Shown one piece after another: positions 43,701-52,314 of a stretch of 64,000 nt of DNA. Every line of letters begins with the position of its first letter. Positions within the stretch are counted from its first letter, which is position 1. The stretch lies in the NCBI GenBank assembly GCA_937982065.1, contig CALJMO010000052.1, positions 124,001 to 188,000 on the forward strand, in the 5' to 3' direction. The position numbers and the translations under genes are program-made. Below the pieces are notes generated by a model. The model saw only the letters and a list, made by a program, of their open reading frames with translations. It did no database searches and had not been told where the DNA came from. Origin of the DNA: an uncultured Collinsella sp. Lineage in GTDB: Bacteria > Actinomycetota > Coriobacteriia > Coriobacteriales > Coriobacteriaceae.

Positions 43701-45209
43701 CCCGTTGCGTACGAGACTGCAGACGGTTGCGGCTGCGCATCGTACGCCGTGATCGGCCAGTCCATTGCGGGCTGGGGCGTTATGCCACCAGACGCCACGG
43801 TACCCCGTGCGGTGCCGTGGCCACAACATTCGGGCTTTTTGGCAACCGTCAACGAACAGCTGCAGCATATTACTTGGACGCGAAGCGCATCGGCATTTGC
43901 AACGCAGCCCGTGGGCGCCGCAGGCTGTGGCCCGGCATCGTTTAGCGTAAGCAACAACGGCAGGTGCGTGCTCTATGTAGAGAATACCGATGGCAAGGTG
44001 GGACAAACCTACGACGAAGAAGGCAACCCGGTAGCAGTAATGGGCAAGCACTTCCGCATCTTCGCCAGCACCTTGGCAGGCGATCTGTTCACGGAGCCGT
44101 TCGTGATGTGCGAGCTGGACCATCCCGTCGATCAGATAACGACATTTTTTACGTCGGGAGGCATGCTCTCCGCGCTCGCCACGCACATTGTGAGCGCGGA
44201 GAAGAGCGAGGCAGAACTACACGGCATCGAAGTGCCCTTGGTGGCGTGTGCCACTCCGACGGGCGCAGTCGCTACCTCGGGCGCGGTGGTGCCCGGAGCA
44301 GCAGGCGAATCCTTCATGGTCACGGTGCGAAACGACGGCAACACCTTGCTGACCGCCGGCACAATCGATCTGTACCGAGAGGGCTCCAGCCAGCCGTTCT
44401 CCAGCGCATCCATCGGGTTCGGAGCGAACACACGCATGGCATCGATCTACGATCCAGAGCTTGCCGAGGACGCTTCGGTCAACGACATGGCACACGTGAA
44501 GTACGCGCTCGAAACGCTGGGCACACCTTTTGCAACGCACCCGCTGGTAGCCGACAGTGGCAACGCCGTGCTGGCACCGGGTTGCACGGCACAGTTCCGC
44601 ATGAGCTTCGCTATCCCCGAGAGTTGGAGCGACGAAGTAGGCAAACGCGTAACGCTGTATGCGAAGGCGCGTAATCTGGTGGCGCTCGATCCCGTAACGC
44701 TCGAGGAAATTCGACCGGGCGCAAACTCGGCGCTGGGTGCCGTACTGCACGAGCTTCATGTGCCCGACGCGGCATGCGAACGCTCAGAAGTTCAGGTCGG
44801 CGTATGCGACAGCGCGGATACGACAGAACTTCACGACGCCCCGATGACGGTCGACGGCGATGGCGGCACGAGTGGCGGCGGTACTGACAAGGGCGGCGGC
44901 CCCGGCGGAAGCTGCTCCAGCAGTGGCAAGGACCACGGCACTAACAAGCGCTCCGGAAAAGCGGGCGCGCTTGCGGGCACGGGCGATGTCAACGCCCCCC
45001 CTTACGACAGCCGCAGCAGCACTCGCCGCAGCTGGTGCCGGCCTTGTCGCCTACAGCGCCCGCCGCACGGCGCTCGAAAACGACACCGCCGATGCGGATA
45101 CGCCTCGCTAGCTCCCAGTTACCTTTGCGAGAGACGCCGACTCGGCTCATCGAACACCAAAAGGGCTGGCCCTGATAACTCGGAGCCAGCCCTGAGTCGC
45201 CTGACGTGA
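40752..45209 (+). CDS. Very large secreted surface protein with C-terminal frameshift (C7 tract)
   Basis: The frame from ATG 40752 (GGGAG upstream) has a signal sequence with a twin-Arg-like DRRSLLVAGAS, cleaved near EAYADE. The following ~1400 residues look extracellular: few cysteines, Ala/Thr-rich beta-type segments, one Ig-like N-terminal domain (GAQVTLASRYAAGKQLSATT) and a glycine-rich tail. After LAGTGDVNAP a tract of seven Cs (44995-45001) shifts the frame into a nonsense tail ending at 45209. With six Cs the frame would run LTTAAAALAAAGAGLVAYSA, then RR and a charged end at 45111: a membrane anchor after LAGTG, a sortase signal of the LAxTG type seen in Collinsella. Either slippage or a sequencing error; see finding. 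Confidence 0.82.
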   Translation: MLDRRSLLVAGASSLASIMLPRVPGSANAFILPFAPTEAYADEKDPFRVLVLSRTMFGVVVVDVANKNIPIKGAQVTLASRYAAGKQLSATTDDEGTAIFEVAPLSEGYVDEATLLDAYDFNGGISISMAGYRDVEIPLARIQGGTAITAPTRPLSDGEPYFRQLTFDEWDIQYAEATFMTLPKDDTANEQPDTHAFTVQAHLPQGGQATLRINKVTPAAGSSPETVTQIGQIKASASGANNLATFTLEDTFLDAASGLLEEGCKLRFVLDYQGKTYTLSSPMAVVTAPAAKAESGSTTIIPTTMDQEITPFDFPAAFPGIGGNKFTCWMPAFPILFDFSFAGYVLFGGGYKPVGYMNDSGNPDPEYWKKSPRESGAKQANRYLDEMEGKWNQYKSMSAGSGTDPRNTKLLRHHCTLLFTMDIATQLYGSLAYDWVGKTWGNNNDPAYGNIKALFQVRTDLNWTEQFTLGPVPFFLNVNPWVLAKLALAVGAHTHGSGAAFFKNISLDYSNTSGSFTIQIGLAVTFGAGVAGVASSAVRGAASLTLFIGYEKADGHQLPRLRVGADVDVDVILQFVMFKWTTKAWSGSWPTLLDSWNMSVNNGDQYVLQRSELALGGDTPYTLDARFGTPGNIEAGGVPQFIASATIVTNAELLARAEVAATAINVAPVVRDWDQAVTCIELEADAESDDTGQVEHFVHALIENDENAAPMYEYTHIRQAANAVAYPNTNSAGVSEDERGGIKPSSDNVLFTGVLSEAHMKLAMIAGVECLFRIASVRYGDNGRSRLVVHTKANGTWSAPMPVDFPLGFGENDVERDGIYDYDFDVVEYTDGRGNQDAYVLLVSGERRDGDNTLFDAASTSGILSVVRLRISNGGVRVVSHTSWRSISRGRLQEDGYHCLQCPRITVGKTLVDGRLSGAYLHRRGTTAEKALGSEAEVALECFTLWSDVSGDSLTFRQVLRFPQAPSSIELGEPEDINGKMVVPVAYETADGCGCASYAVIGQSIAGWGVMPPDATVPRAVPWPQHSGFLATVNEQLQHITWTRSASAFATQPVGAAGCGPASFSVSNNGRCVLYVENTDGKVGQTYDEEGNPVAVMGKHFRIFASTLAGDLFTEPFVMCELDHPVDQITTFFTSGGMLSALATHIVSAEKSEAELHGIEVPLVACATPTGAVATSGAVVPGAAGESFMVTVRNDGNTLLTAGTIDLYREGSSQPFSSASIGFGANTRMASIYDPELAEDASVNDMAHVKYALETLGTPFATHPLVADSGNAVLAPGCTAQFRMSFAIPESWSDEVGKRVTLYAKARNLVALDPVTLEEIRPGANSALGAVLHELHVPDAACERSEVQVGVCDSADTTELHDAPMTVDGDGGTSGGGTDKGGGPGGSCSSSGKDHGTNKRSGKAGALAGTGDVNAPPYDSRSSTRRSWCRPCRLQRPPHGARKRHRRCGYASLAPSYLCERRRLGSSNTKRAGPDNSEPALSRLT
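45162..45193. terminator. Bidirectional hairpin
   Basis: AGGGCTGGC pairs with GCCAGCCCT. It lies past the intact (C6-frame) end of the surface protein and before the lipoprotein stop, and overlaps the extended C7-frame tail, which supports the C6 frame as the original one. Confidence 0.65.
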
Positions 45210-45220
45210 GACTCGCGGCG

Positions 45221-46237
45221 TTACTTGAGCTTCAGCGCCTCCATCATGGGCACGGCAGCATCCCAGTCGATCTTCCAGCCGATCGACACGCGGACGGTTT
45301 CACCCGTTGCGGGAGCCGTCGCAAACAGTGTATGGCCGTTGTCGGGACCGGTAAAGCGCAGCCACGTTATGCCGTTGTACTCGACCTGGTCGGTTGTTGT
45401 CTCCTTGCCTTCGTAGATCTGCTCTAGGCTTGCAACCTCTTCCTCCGGCGAGCGCGGGAAGATGTTGATGTTCAGGCGTCCTCCAGTCTCGTCGTGGAAG
45501 AAGTCTGCCTTTTCGTGCTCTTCGTTGGACGAATCCAGCGTGTACCCATCGGCGGCCTCGATACTGTACGATGCGCAATCGATGCCGGTCATATTGGCCG
45601 CGTCACCAGAATCGGCCACACCGCCGGCCGCCTTGAACTCCTTGGTCTCGCATCCCGTGGTGTCAAAGTGCATGGCCTCATGAGTCTTGGCGGGGGCATA
45701 AGCGTCTACGAACTCGACAGTGATGGGCCCGTAGTACGCCGTCTTGGGCGCCCAGAAATACACGTACTCAACGGTCTCGCCCGGGCCGATATCTGGCCTC
45801 TCGGAAAGGTCGATGCCCTCGTGCAGCTCATCGGGAGCCTCGCTTGCAACGTAGTCGAGCACGGCCGCCTTGCCGGAAGTAAACAACGGGTCGCCTGCCT
45901 CAAGATCGCCCTGGGCAGCATGCACGTTAAAGGAACTGAACGTCCTGTTCTTTGTGTTGTTGTTGGTGATCTTGATGTGCAGGTAAAAGCCGTCCTGCAG
46001 CTTGGCATCGCCGCGATAGAACGTACCGTGAGCCACAGACTCATAGGTAATGCCTGCTACCTCGACCGTCTGCGAATCATAGGCCTTGGCCTTCTTGGAC
46101 TTCTCCTGCACAGGTGCGCTCCCGCCCGAGCCACTCGGCGCATTACCGCCGCAGCCAGCAAGCGTACACGCCAACACAGCCGAAAGCGCCACGGTGGGAA
46201 TTCCTAACAGCAGCTTCTTCGTCATGGGCTTCATCAT
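45221..46237 (-). CDS. Lipoprotein, DUF5067-like immunoglobulin fold
   Basis: A 338-residue lipoprotein: signal peptide ending TLAGC, then a Gly/Ser/Lys linker, a domain with YLHIKITNNNTKNRTFSSFN, and GIDLSERPDIGPGETVEYVY, a beta-sandwich pattern of DUF5067/FxLYD-like domains, then a second domain ending DWDAAVPMMEALKLK. It probably acts outside the membrane; function unknown. The start ATG at 46237 follows AAAGGAG by eight bases. It converges with the surface protein gene, with the terminator hairpin at 45162 between. Confidence 0.8.
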   Translation of the reverse strand: MMKPMTKKLLLGIPTVALSAVLACTLAGCGGNAPSGSGGSAPVQEKSKKAKAYDSQTVEVAGITYESVAHGTFYRGDAKLQDGFYLHIKITNNNTKNRTFSSFNVHAAQGDLEAGDPLFTSGKAAVLDYVASEAPDELHEGIDLSERPDIGPGETVEYVYFWAPKTAYYGPITVEFVDAYAPAKTHEAMHFDTTGCETKEFKAAGGVADSGDAANMTGIDCASYSIEAADGYTLDSSNEEHEKADFFHDETGGRLNINIFPRSPEEEVASLEQIYEGKETTTDQVEYNGITWLRFTGPDNGHTLFATAPATGETVRVSIGWKIDWDAAVPMMEALKLK

Positions 46238-46702
46238 CCTCACCGCTCCTTTCGCTTGCAGCTCATCCGTTGCCCGAGGCCTTCGTCGCCCCGTGGCATC
46301 GGCTTCCACAATGAGCGTATGACGAAACACGGCGCCGGCGAAGTGACCCGTGGCCCAAATAACGCCCCGTTAGACCCCCTTTCAGACCAAAAGAGCCCCA
46401 GTTCGCATACCCTCGGCCCACAAAACGAGACGCATGTCCCAATGTTCGATTCAATCCAACAATCCGCATGGCGCGTTTTTGACAAACGCGTCCAACCGCA
46501 AACGCAGCAGGACGCATTCGACCGCTTTCAAACTTACTCGGACAGAACCGACTCGGATTTGTCCGAGTAAACGCTGTTCCACCAAATTCCGAACGATTGT
46601 TCGATGGATTTCGTGTTGGGTGGAATCGTCTGTGGGCTGGGCTATGCTACCTTGACTATCTATATGACTTAAACGCAGCAAAGGAGCACCGAGAGAGCGA
46701 GT
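46238..46702. other. Intergenic region upstream of the topoisomerase pair
   Basis: No gene seen. It contains a hairpin at about 46538-46569 (ACTCGGACA ... TGTCCGAGT) that could terminate something on either strand, and the SOS-like box described separately at 46590. Confidence 0.5.
46590..46603. promoter_or_regulatory. SOS (LexA)-like box
   Basis: CGAACGATTGTTCG is a perfect 5-bp inverted repeat with a four-base spacer, one base off the CGAACRNRYGTTYG LexA consensus of Gram-positive bacteria. It lies about 100 bases upstream of the topoisomerase subunit gene at 46703. Whether it is bound by LexA is untested. Confidence 0.55.
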
Positions 46703-48700
46703 ATGGCAAAAAACACCGCAAACTATGGTAACGACAGTATCCGCCAGCTCAAGGACGAGGAGCGCGTACGTCTGCGCCCCGCCGTTATCTTTGGCTCGGA
46801 CGGGCTCGACGGCTGCGCGCATGCCGCCTTCGAGATCTTGTCCAACGCCGTTGACGAGGCACGCCAGGGCTACGGCAAGCTCATCACCCTTACCGCCTTT
46901 CGCGATGGCTCCATTCAGGTAGAGGACAACGGCCGCGGCTGCCCGCTCGACTGGAACCCTTCCGAGAAGCGCTTTAACTGGGAGCTCGTCTTTTGCGAGC
47001 TCTACGCCGGCGGCAAGTACAACAACAACCAAGGCGGCGACTACGACTTCTCGCTCGGCACCAATGGCCTGGGCTCGTGCGCGACCCAGTACGCCTCCGA
47101 GTACATGGACGTCACGGTTTGGCGCGACGGCAACAAGTACTCCTTACACTTTAAAAAGGGCAAGGTCGTCGGCGCCAAAAAGAAGGCACTCGAGATTGAG
47201 CCTAGCAACAAGGACCGCACCGGCACCACCATCAAGTGGCGCCCCGATCTTGAGGTCTTTACCTCCATCAGTATCCCCCACGATTGGTATCGCGAGACCA
47301 TGCGCCGCCAGGCCGTGGTCAACGCCAACGTGACCTTCCGCCTGCGCATCGAGGGCGACGACGGCGAGTTTACCGAAGAGGACTTTTGCTATCCCAAGGG
47401 CATCGAGGACTACGTGCTCGAGAAGGTCGGTACCGACTACCTCACCGAGCCCTTCTTTATCGAGGCCGACCGCCGTGGTCGCGACCGCGAGGACCTGCCC
47501 GACTACAACGTCAAGATCACCGCATGTATGTGCTTCTCGCGCACCTTTATGATGCAGGAGTACTACCACAACTCATCGTGGCTCGAGAACGGCGGTTCGC
47601 CCGAGAAGGCGGCCCGCAGCGCCCTCACCAGCGCCATCGATGCCTACATCAAGCAACAGGGCAAGTACAACAAAAACGAGAGCGGTATTAAGTGGCAAGA
47701 CGTCCAGGACTGCCTGGTGCTGGTGACCAACTGTTTCTCCACCCAGACGTCCTACGAAAACCAGACCAAGAAGGCCATCAATAACCGCTTTATCCAGCAG
47801 GCTATGACGGCCTTCTTTAAGGAGCGCCTCTCGACCTACCTGATCGAGAACAAAGACGCCGCCAACAAGATTATGGAGCAGGTGCTCATCAACAAGCGTT
47901 CGCGCGAGAACGCCGAGAAGACGCGCCAGAGCATCAAAACCAACCTGCAGCAGAAGACCGACATGGCCAACCGCGTGCAGAAGTTCATCGACTGCCGCTC
48001 CAAGGACAAGAGCCGCCGCGAGATCTACATCGTAGAGGGCGACTCGGCAGCAGGCGCCATTCGCACGTCGCGCGATGCCGAGTTCCAGGGCGTCATGCCC
48101 GTCCGTGGCAAGATCCTCAACTGCCTGAAGGAGGATTACCCGCGCATCTTTAAGTCCGACATCATCATGGACCTCATGCGCGTACTGGGCTGCGGCGCGG
48201 AGATCAAGGACAAGCGCATCAAGAACCTTGGGGCCTTCGACCTGGACAACCTCAACTGGAACAAGGTCATCATCTGTACGGACGCCGACGTCGACGGTTA
48301 CCACATCCGCACGCTCGTGCTCACCATGCTCTATCGCCTGGTGCCCACGCTCATCGACGAGGGCTACGTGTATATCGCCGAGTCTCCGCTCTACGAGATC
48401 AACTGCAAAGAGAAGACCTACTTTGCCTACACCGAGCTCGAGAAGAACGGCATCCTCAAAGAAATCGGCGACCAAAAGTGCTCCATCAACCGCTCCAAGG
48501 GTCTTGGTGAAAACGATCCGGACATGATGTGGCTCACCACCATGAACCCCGAGACGCGTCGCCTGATCAAGGTGGAGCCCGAGGACGTCACCAAGATGGA
48601 GACCATGTTCAACCTGTTGCTGGGCAACGACGAGGCGGGCCGCAAGCGCCATATCTCCGAGCACGGCAAGGAATACCTGGACCAGCTGGACCTGCAATAG
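46703..48700 (+). CDS. Divergent type IIA DNA topoisomerase, B subunit (GyrB/ParE-like)
   Basis: A 665-residue ATPase subunit. GHKL motifs: FEILSNAVDEAR, QVEDNGRGC and FSLGTNGLGS; then the transducer and TOPRIM domain with VEGDSAAGAI and CTDADVDGYH. The order and length match GyrB/ParE, but the motifs differ clearly from the classical ones (HxDNSIDEA, GLHGVG, EGDSAGG). It is the first gene of a pair with the A-type subunit at 48746, so together they form an A2B2 strand-passing enzyme. A LexA-like box lies upstream. Housekeeping gyrase is not in this window; this is most likely a second enzyme, as in some Coriobacteriia. Confidence 0.9.
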   Translation: MAKNTANYGNDSIRQLKDEERVRLRPAVIFGSDGLDGCAHAAFEILSNAVDEARQGYGKLITLTAFRDGSIQVEDNGRGCPLDWNPSEKRFNWELVFCELYAGGKYNNNQGGDYDFSLGTNGLGSCATQYASEYMDVTVWRDGNKYSLHFKKGKVVGAKKKALEIEPSNKDRTGTTIKWRPDLEVFTSISIPHDWYRETMRRQAVVNANVTFRLRIEGDDGEFTEEDFCYPKGIEDYVLEKVGTDYLTEPFFIEADRRGRDREDLPDYNVKITACMCFSRTFMMQEYYHNSSWLENGGSPEKAARSALTSAIDAYIKQQGKYNKNESGIKWQDVQDCLVLVTNCFSTQTSYENQTKKAINNRFIQQAMTAFFKERLSTYLIENKDAANKIMEQVLINKRSRENAEKTRQSIKTNLQQKTDMANRVQKFIDCRSKDKSRREIYIVEGDSAAGAIRTSRDAEFQGVMPVRGKILNCLKEDYPRIFKSDIIMDLMRVLGCGAEIKDKRIKNLGAFDLDNLNWNKVIICTDADVDGYHIRTLVLTMLYRLVPTLIDEGYVYIAESPLYEINCKEKTYFAYTELEKNGILKEIGDQKCSINRSKGLGENDPDMMWLTTMNPETRRLIKVEPEDVTKMETMFNLLLGNDEAGRKRHISEHGKEYLDQLDLQ

Positions 48701-48745
48701 CAGCAAATCGATAACGACGGCCCTTAAGAAGTTCAAGAGGATATC

Positions 48746-50986
48746 GTGGCAAAGAAGAAGACGAAGAACCAGCCAAAGAAAAAGCAGGTCAACGCCGAGA
48801 ACGTCATCGGCCTGCACTCTGAGGTCACCGATCAGCCGATCACGCAGACGCTCGAGGTCAACTACATGCCCTACGCTATGAGCGTCAACGTCTCGCGTGC
48901 GTTCCCCGAGATCGACGGCTTTAAGCCCTCGCACCGCAAGCTGCTCTACACCATGTACAAGATGGGCCTGCTCAAGGGCGAGCGCCAGAAGAGCGCCAAC
49001 ATCGTGGGCCAGACCATGAAGCTCAACCCGCACGGCGACGCCGCGATCTACGAGACGATGGTGCGCCTGGCCACCGGTAACGAGGCGCTGCTCGCGCCGT
49101 TCGTTGAGTCGAAGGGCAACTTTGGCAAGTATTATTCGGGCGACCTGAGCTACGCCGCCTCGCGTTATACCGAGGCCAAGCTCTCCCCCATCAGCGCCGA
49201 GATCTTCAAGGACATCGACAAGGACCCGGTCGACTTCGTTGACAGCTACGACGGCGCCATGAAGGAGCCGCGCCTGCTGCCCACCACGTTCCCCAATATT
49301 CTGGTTTCGGCCAACAAAGGCATCGGCGTCGCCATGGCATCCGATATCTGCGGCTTCAACCTCAACGAGGTCTGTACTGCCACGATGCATTACCTCAAGG
49401 ATCCCGACTGCGACCTGCTCGAGTATATGCCCATGCCCGACTTCTCGACCGGCGGCGAGATTATCTACCGCCGCGAGGAGATGGAGAAGATCATCGAGAC
49501 CGGCCTTGGTAGTTTCCAGATTCGCTCCCGCTGGCGTTGGATCCCCGAAGAGCGCATCATCGAGGTCTACGAGATTCCCTACACCACCAAGACCGATGTC
49601 ATCATCGAGCGCATCGTCAAGCTCTCCAAGGAAGGCAAGGTCAAGGAGATCGCCGATATCCGCGACGAGACCGACCTTTCGGGCCTGCGCATCGCCATCG
49701 ACCTTAAGCGCGGTGTCGACCCCGACAAGCTCATGGCCAAGCTCTATCGCTCGACCACGCTGCAGGATTCGTTCTCGTGCAACTTCAACGTGTTGGTCGA
49801 TGGTTACCCTCGCGTTATGGGCGTGCGTCAGATCCTGCACGAGTGGGTCAAGTGGCGTATTGAGTCCACGCGTCGCCGCATTAACTTTGACCTGGGAAAA
49901 AAGTCCGAGCGCCTGCACCTGCTGCACGGCCTCGAGGCGATCTTGCTCGACATCGACAAGGCCATCGCCATCATCCGCGGCACCAAGCTCGAGGCTGAGG
50001 TCGTGCCCAACCTTATGAAGGGTTTCGACATCGATGAGACCCAGGCCGAGTTTGTTGCCGAGCTCAAGCTCCGCAACATCAACGAGGAGTACATCCTCAA
50101 CCGCACCAAGGACATCGCCAAGCTTGAGGGCGAGATTGCCGAGCTTGAGGAAATCCTCTCGAGCGAAGACAACATCAAGAAGGTCATCAGCGACGAGCTG
50201 GCCGCGGTCAACAAGAAGTACGTGATGCCGCGCCGCACGGGCAGGATCGAGCCCCATGAGGTCATCGAGGTAAGCTTGGAGCCCGAGGTCGAGGAGTACC
50301 CGGTCACCATCATGCTCTCGCGCGATGGCTACCTCAAGAAGATGACGGACCGCGTGCTCAAGAAGGCGACCACGCTCAAGTACAAGGACGGTGACAAACC
50401 CTTTATCGAATTCCCGTCCTCCAACACCCACGAACTGCTGGTCTTTACCAACAAGAGTCAGGTGTACAAGTGCAAGGTTGCGGCGTTTGAGGACACCAAG
50501 TCGGCCCAGCTGGGCTCGTACCTGCCCACCGACCTCGAGATGGAACCCGACGAGAGTGTCATCTGGGTCATCGACCCCGAGGACTACAAGGCCGACGTGC
50601 TGTTTGTCTTTGAGAACGGCCGCGTGGTGCGCGTCGCGCTTTCTGGATACGTCACCAAAACCAACCGTAAGCGCCTCAAGAACGCCATCTACAGTGGCAG
50701 CAAGCTGCTGTATGCCCAGGTGCTCAAGGAAGATCGCGACATCGCGCTGGTCTCGAGCGACTACCGCCTGATGAACTTCAACACGTCGCTGCTCAAGACC
50801 AAGACGACCACCAACACGCAGGGCGTCCAGGCCTTTACGGCCAAGAAGGGCCGCTCGGTCACCACCGTCGGCACGACCGAGGAGATCCTTGGCGCCGGCG
50901 TCTCTGCCGAGAAGTTCACCGCGCAGAGTCTCCCCTCCGCCGGTGCCCTTATGAAAGAAAACGACATGCCGAGCTTGTTTGACTAA
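48746..50986 (+). CDS. Divergent type IIA DNA topoisomerase, A subunit (GyrA/ParC-like)
   Basis: A 746-residue subunit. The cleavage domain includes MPYAMSVNVSRAFPEIDGFK, then PSHRKLLYTM and the catalytic tyrosine in SYAASRYTEAKLS; the C-gate coiled coil and a C-terminal domain of about 240 residues follow. There is no GyrA-box motif (QRRGGRG type), which points to ParC/topo IV-like decatenation rather than supercoiling. An N-terminal lysine-rich tail (AKKKTKNQPKKKQ) is unusual. The start is 45 bases after the B subunit, so the two are co-transcribed. A strong terminator follows at 51023. Confidence 0.9.
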   Translation: MAKKKTKNQPKKKQVNAENVIGLHSEVTDQPITQTLEVNYMPYAMSVNVSRAFPEIDGFKPSHRKLLYTMYKMGLLKGERQKSANIVGQTMKLNPHGDAAIYETMVRLATGNEALLAPFVESKGNFGKYYSGDLSYAASRYTEAKLSPISAEIFKDIDKDPVDFVDSYDGAMKEPRLLPTTFPNILVSANKGIGVAMASDICGFNLNEVCTATMHYLKDPDCDLLEYMPMPDFSTGGEIIYRREEMEKIIETGLGSFQIRSRWRWIPEERIIEVYEIPYTTKTDVIIERIVKLSKEGKVKEIADIRDETDLSGLRIAIDLKRGVDPDKLMAKLYRSTTLQDSFSCNFNVLVDGYPRVMGVRQILHEWVKWRIESTRRRINFDLGKKSERLHLLHGLEAILLDIDKAIAIIRGTKLEAEVVPNLMKGFDIDETQAEFVAELKLRNINEEYILNRTKDIAKLEGEIAELEEILSSEDNIKKVISDELAAVNKKYVMPRRTGRIEPHEVIEVSLEPEVEEYPVTIMLSRDGYLKKMTDRVLKKATTLKYKDGDKPFIEFPSSNTHELLVFTNKSQVYKCKVAAFEDTKSAQLGSYLPTDLEMEPDESVIWVIDPEDYKADVLFVFENGRVVRVALSGYVTKTNRKRLKNAIYSGSKLLYAQVLKEDRDIALVSSDYRLMNFNTSLLKTKTTTNTQGVQAFTAKKGRSVTTVGTTEEILGAGVSAEKFTAQSLPSAGALMKENDMPSLFD

Positions 50987-51022
50987 AACAACGGCAGCCA
51001 AACCGTCATGGTTTTACAATGC

Positions 51023-51065
51023 AGCGGGGCCCGGAGCGCAGCAACATCGCGCTCCGGGCCCCGCT
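51023..51065 (+). terminator. Terminator of the topoisomerase operon
   Basis: AGCGGGGCCCGGAGCGC pairs with GCGCTCCGGGCCCCGCT around nine bases, 37 bases after the A subunit stop. T-run after it is weak. Confidence 0.7.
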
Positions 51066-51142
51066 CGTTGCAACGTAGTCGGAATAATAGGAATCCCCGT
51101 TTTTCACTCCTGCAATCCCGCGGCACAAGACATGTTAAACCG

Positions 51143-51197
51143 TTAGCAAAACTTGCAAAAATTAGCAAAAGTTGCAAAAACTAGCAAAACCTGCAAA
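51143..51197. repeat. Tandem TAGCAAAA/TGCAAAA array
   Basis: TTAGCAAAACTTGCAAAAAT is followed by further TAGCAAAA and TTGCAAAA copies, about six in 55 bases, ending just before the start of the decayed ATPase gene. It looks like an operator array for an autoregulator. Confidence 0.6.
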
Positions 51198-51206
51198 GGG
51201 GCCACC

Positions 51207-51674
51207 ATGGATCGCAGCAAATGTCTCCGCCATGCCAGGCATGCTCGAAGATATTATCGAGCGAACCAAAGAAGCGGCAGATAGCCGCCTCTCATAGTCT
51301 CGCGCGTGCATAAGCGGCGTTCAGATTGGGCCAGTCGGCATCGATTGGACATATGCTCAGGAGACTCAGGGTAACTGGCGCACGGGCATGAATGGCGTCT
51401 TCAGGCAACTCGAGAAGCATGACGTCGGGCTTCTCTCGAAACGACCTATCGGGAGCTTTCCGATAAAGACATTGAGTTTTTGCTCGCGATGCTGCCCGAT
51501 TCTGGCCCCAGCAGGGTCTCGGAGATAGCCAAACGCATGGGCGTCGCCAGCAACTACGCAAGCCAATACAAACGCCGCCTCCTGGAGGACGGCGTCATTG
51601 GAGAGCGCGGGCGTGGTCTCGTTGGCTTTGACATTCCCGCGTTCAGGGAATTCTTGAACGAGAAGGCGTTTTAG
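51207..51674 (+). pseudogene. Degraded AAA-ATPase gene, copy 2
   Basis: An ATG at 51207 is joined, by a deletion of the P-loop region, to a segment coding IAANVSAMPGMLEDIIERTK, then an in-frame TAG (51288), a middle piece GVQIGPVGIDWTYAQETQGN and a further deletion/frameshift near 51443. It ends with an intact C-terminal winged-helix part from about 51450: AKRMGVASNYASQYKRRLLE, then DGVIGERGRGLVGFDIP and FREFLNEKAF. It is the same ATPase as copy 1 at 36154. The upstream tandem array would be its operator. Broken beyond function. Confidence 0.78.
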
Positions 51675-51783
51675 CACGCCGGAATTGTCCGCGGAAGCAT
51701 CAACGCATGGCAATCAGCATTCCTCTTGGTAAGGATAGCAAGCATTTTCCACCAACACCGATTGCCATGCGTTCTTCTTGCCC

Positions 51784-52314
51784 TTAGGCGAGCTTGCGAG
51801 CGAGCTCTCGCACCTCTTCCAACTTGGGTGAGGATGCCATGCTGTCGCGCTCGGTCATACCGCTGATGGTGACAATGCCCTGATCCTCCCACTTGCAGTA
51901 CGCGCAGGCTGACTTGTACATAGCGATCGCCGCATCATAGACGCCCTCGCTGTGGCTATCGAGCAAAAGGGCCGTCTTGGTGAACGGGAAGCCCGTAGCA
52001 CCGAAGGCGTACAGGCGGTCGATGGCAGCCTTCTCCTGCGCAGTGATATCAAACCAGTAGATAGGCGAAGCGAAGACAGCCATATCGGCGCCTTTCAGCG
52101 ACTCGATCACGTCGGCCATGTCGTCCTTTTGCACGCAGGTGCCCTCATGGGTAAAGCAGTACTGGCATCCCAGACAACCAGCAATCTTCTTGCTGGCAAC
52201 GCGGACGACTTCGACCGTATGGCCACCCTCCCGCGCGGTCTCGGCAAACGCCTCGGCCATGGTGTCGGTATTGGCGCCCTTGCGCGGGCTACCACTCAAT
52301 ACAACGATATTCAT
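51784..52314 (-). CDS. NADPH-dependent FMN reductase/flavodoxin family protein
   Basis: A 176-residue flavoprotein. MNIVVLSGSPRKGANTDTMA is the FMN phosphate-binding start of the family, CLGCQYC a conserved cysteine triad of this branch, and ASPIYWFDITAQEKAAIDRL the second flavin loop. It would reduce quinones, azo or nitro compounds or iron. It follows the alpha/beta hydrolase gene by 148 bases on the same strand and may belong to the MerR-controlled unit. ATG with GGAGGG upstream. Confidence 0.92.
   Translation of the reverse strand: MNIVVLSGSPRKGANTDTMAEAFAETAREGGHTVEVVRVASKKIAGCLGCQYCFTHEGTCVQKDDMADVIESLKGADMAVFASPIYWFDITAQEKAAIDRLYAFGATGFPFTKTALLLDSHSEGVYDAAIAMYKSACAYCKWEDQGIVTISGMTERDSMASSPKLEEVRELARKLA

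Noticed and set aside
47573..51001. A 1142-codon minus frame opposite the topoisomerase genes
   Set aside because: Antisense shadow of the two topoisomerase subunits, Leu/Val/Asp-rich without domains or start signals.
51143..51197. CRISPR array
   Set aside because: The units are 8-10 bases long with no spacers; they look like tandem operators, not CRISPR repeats.
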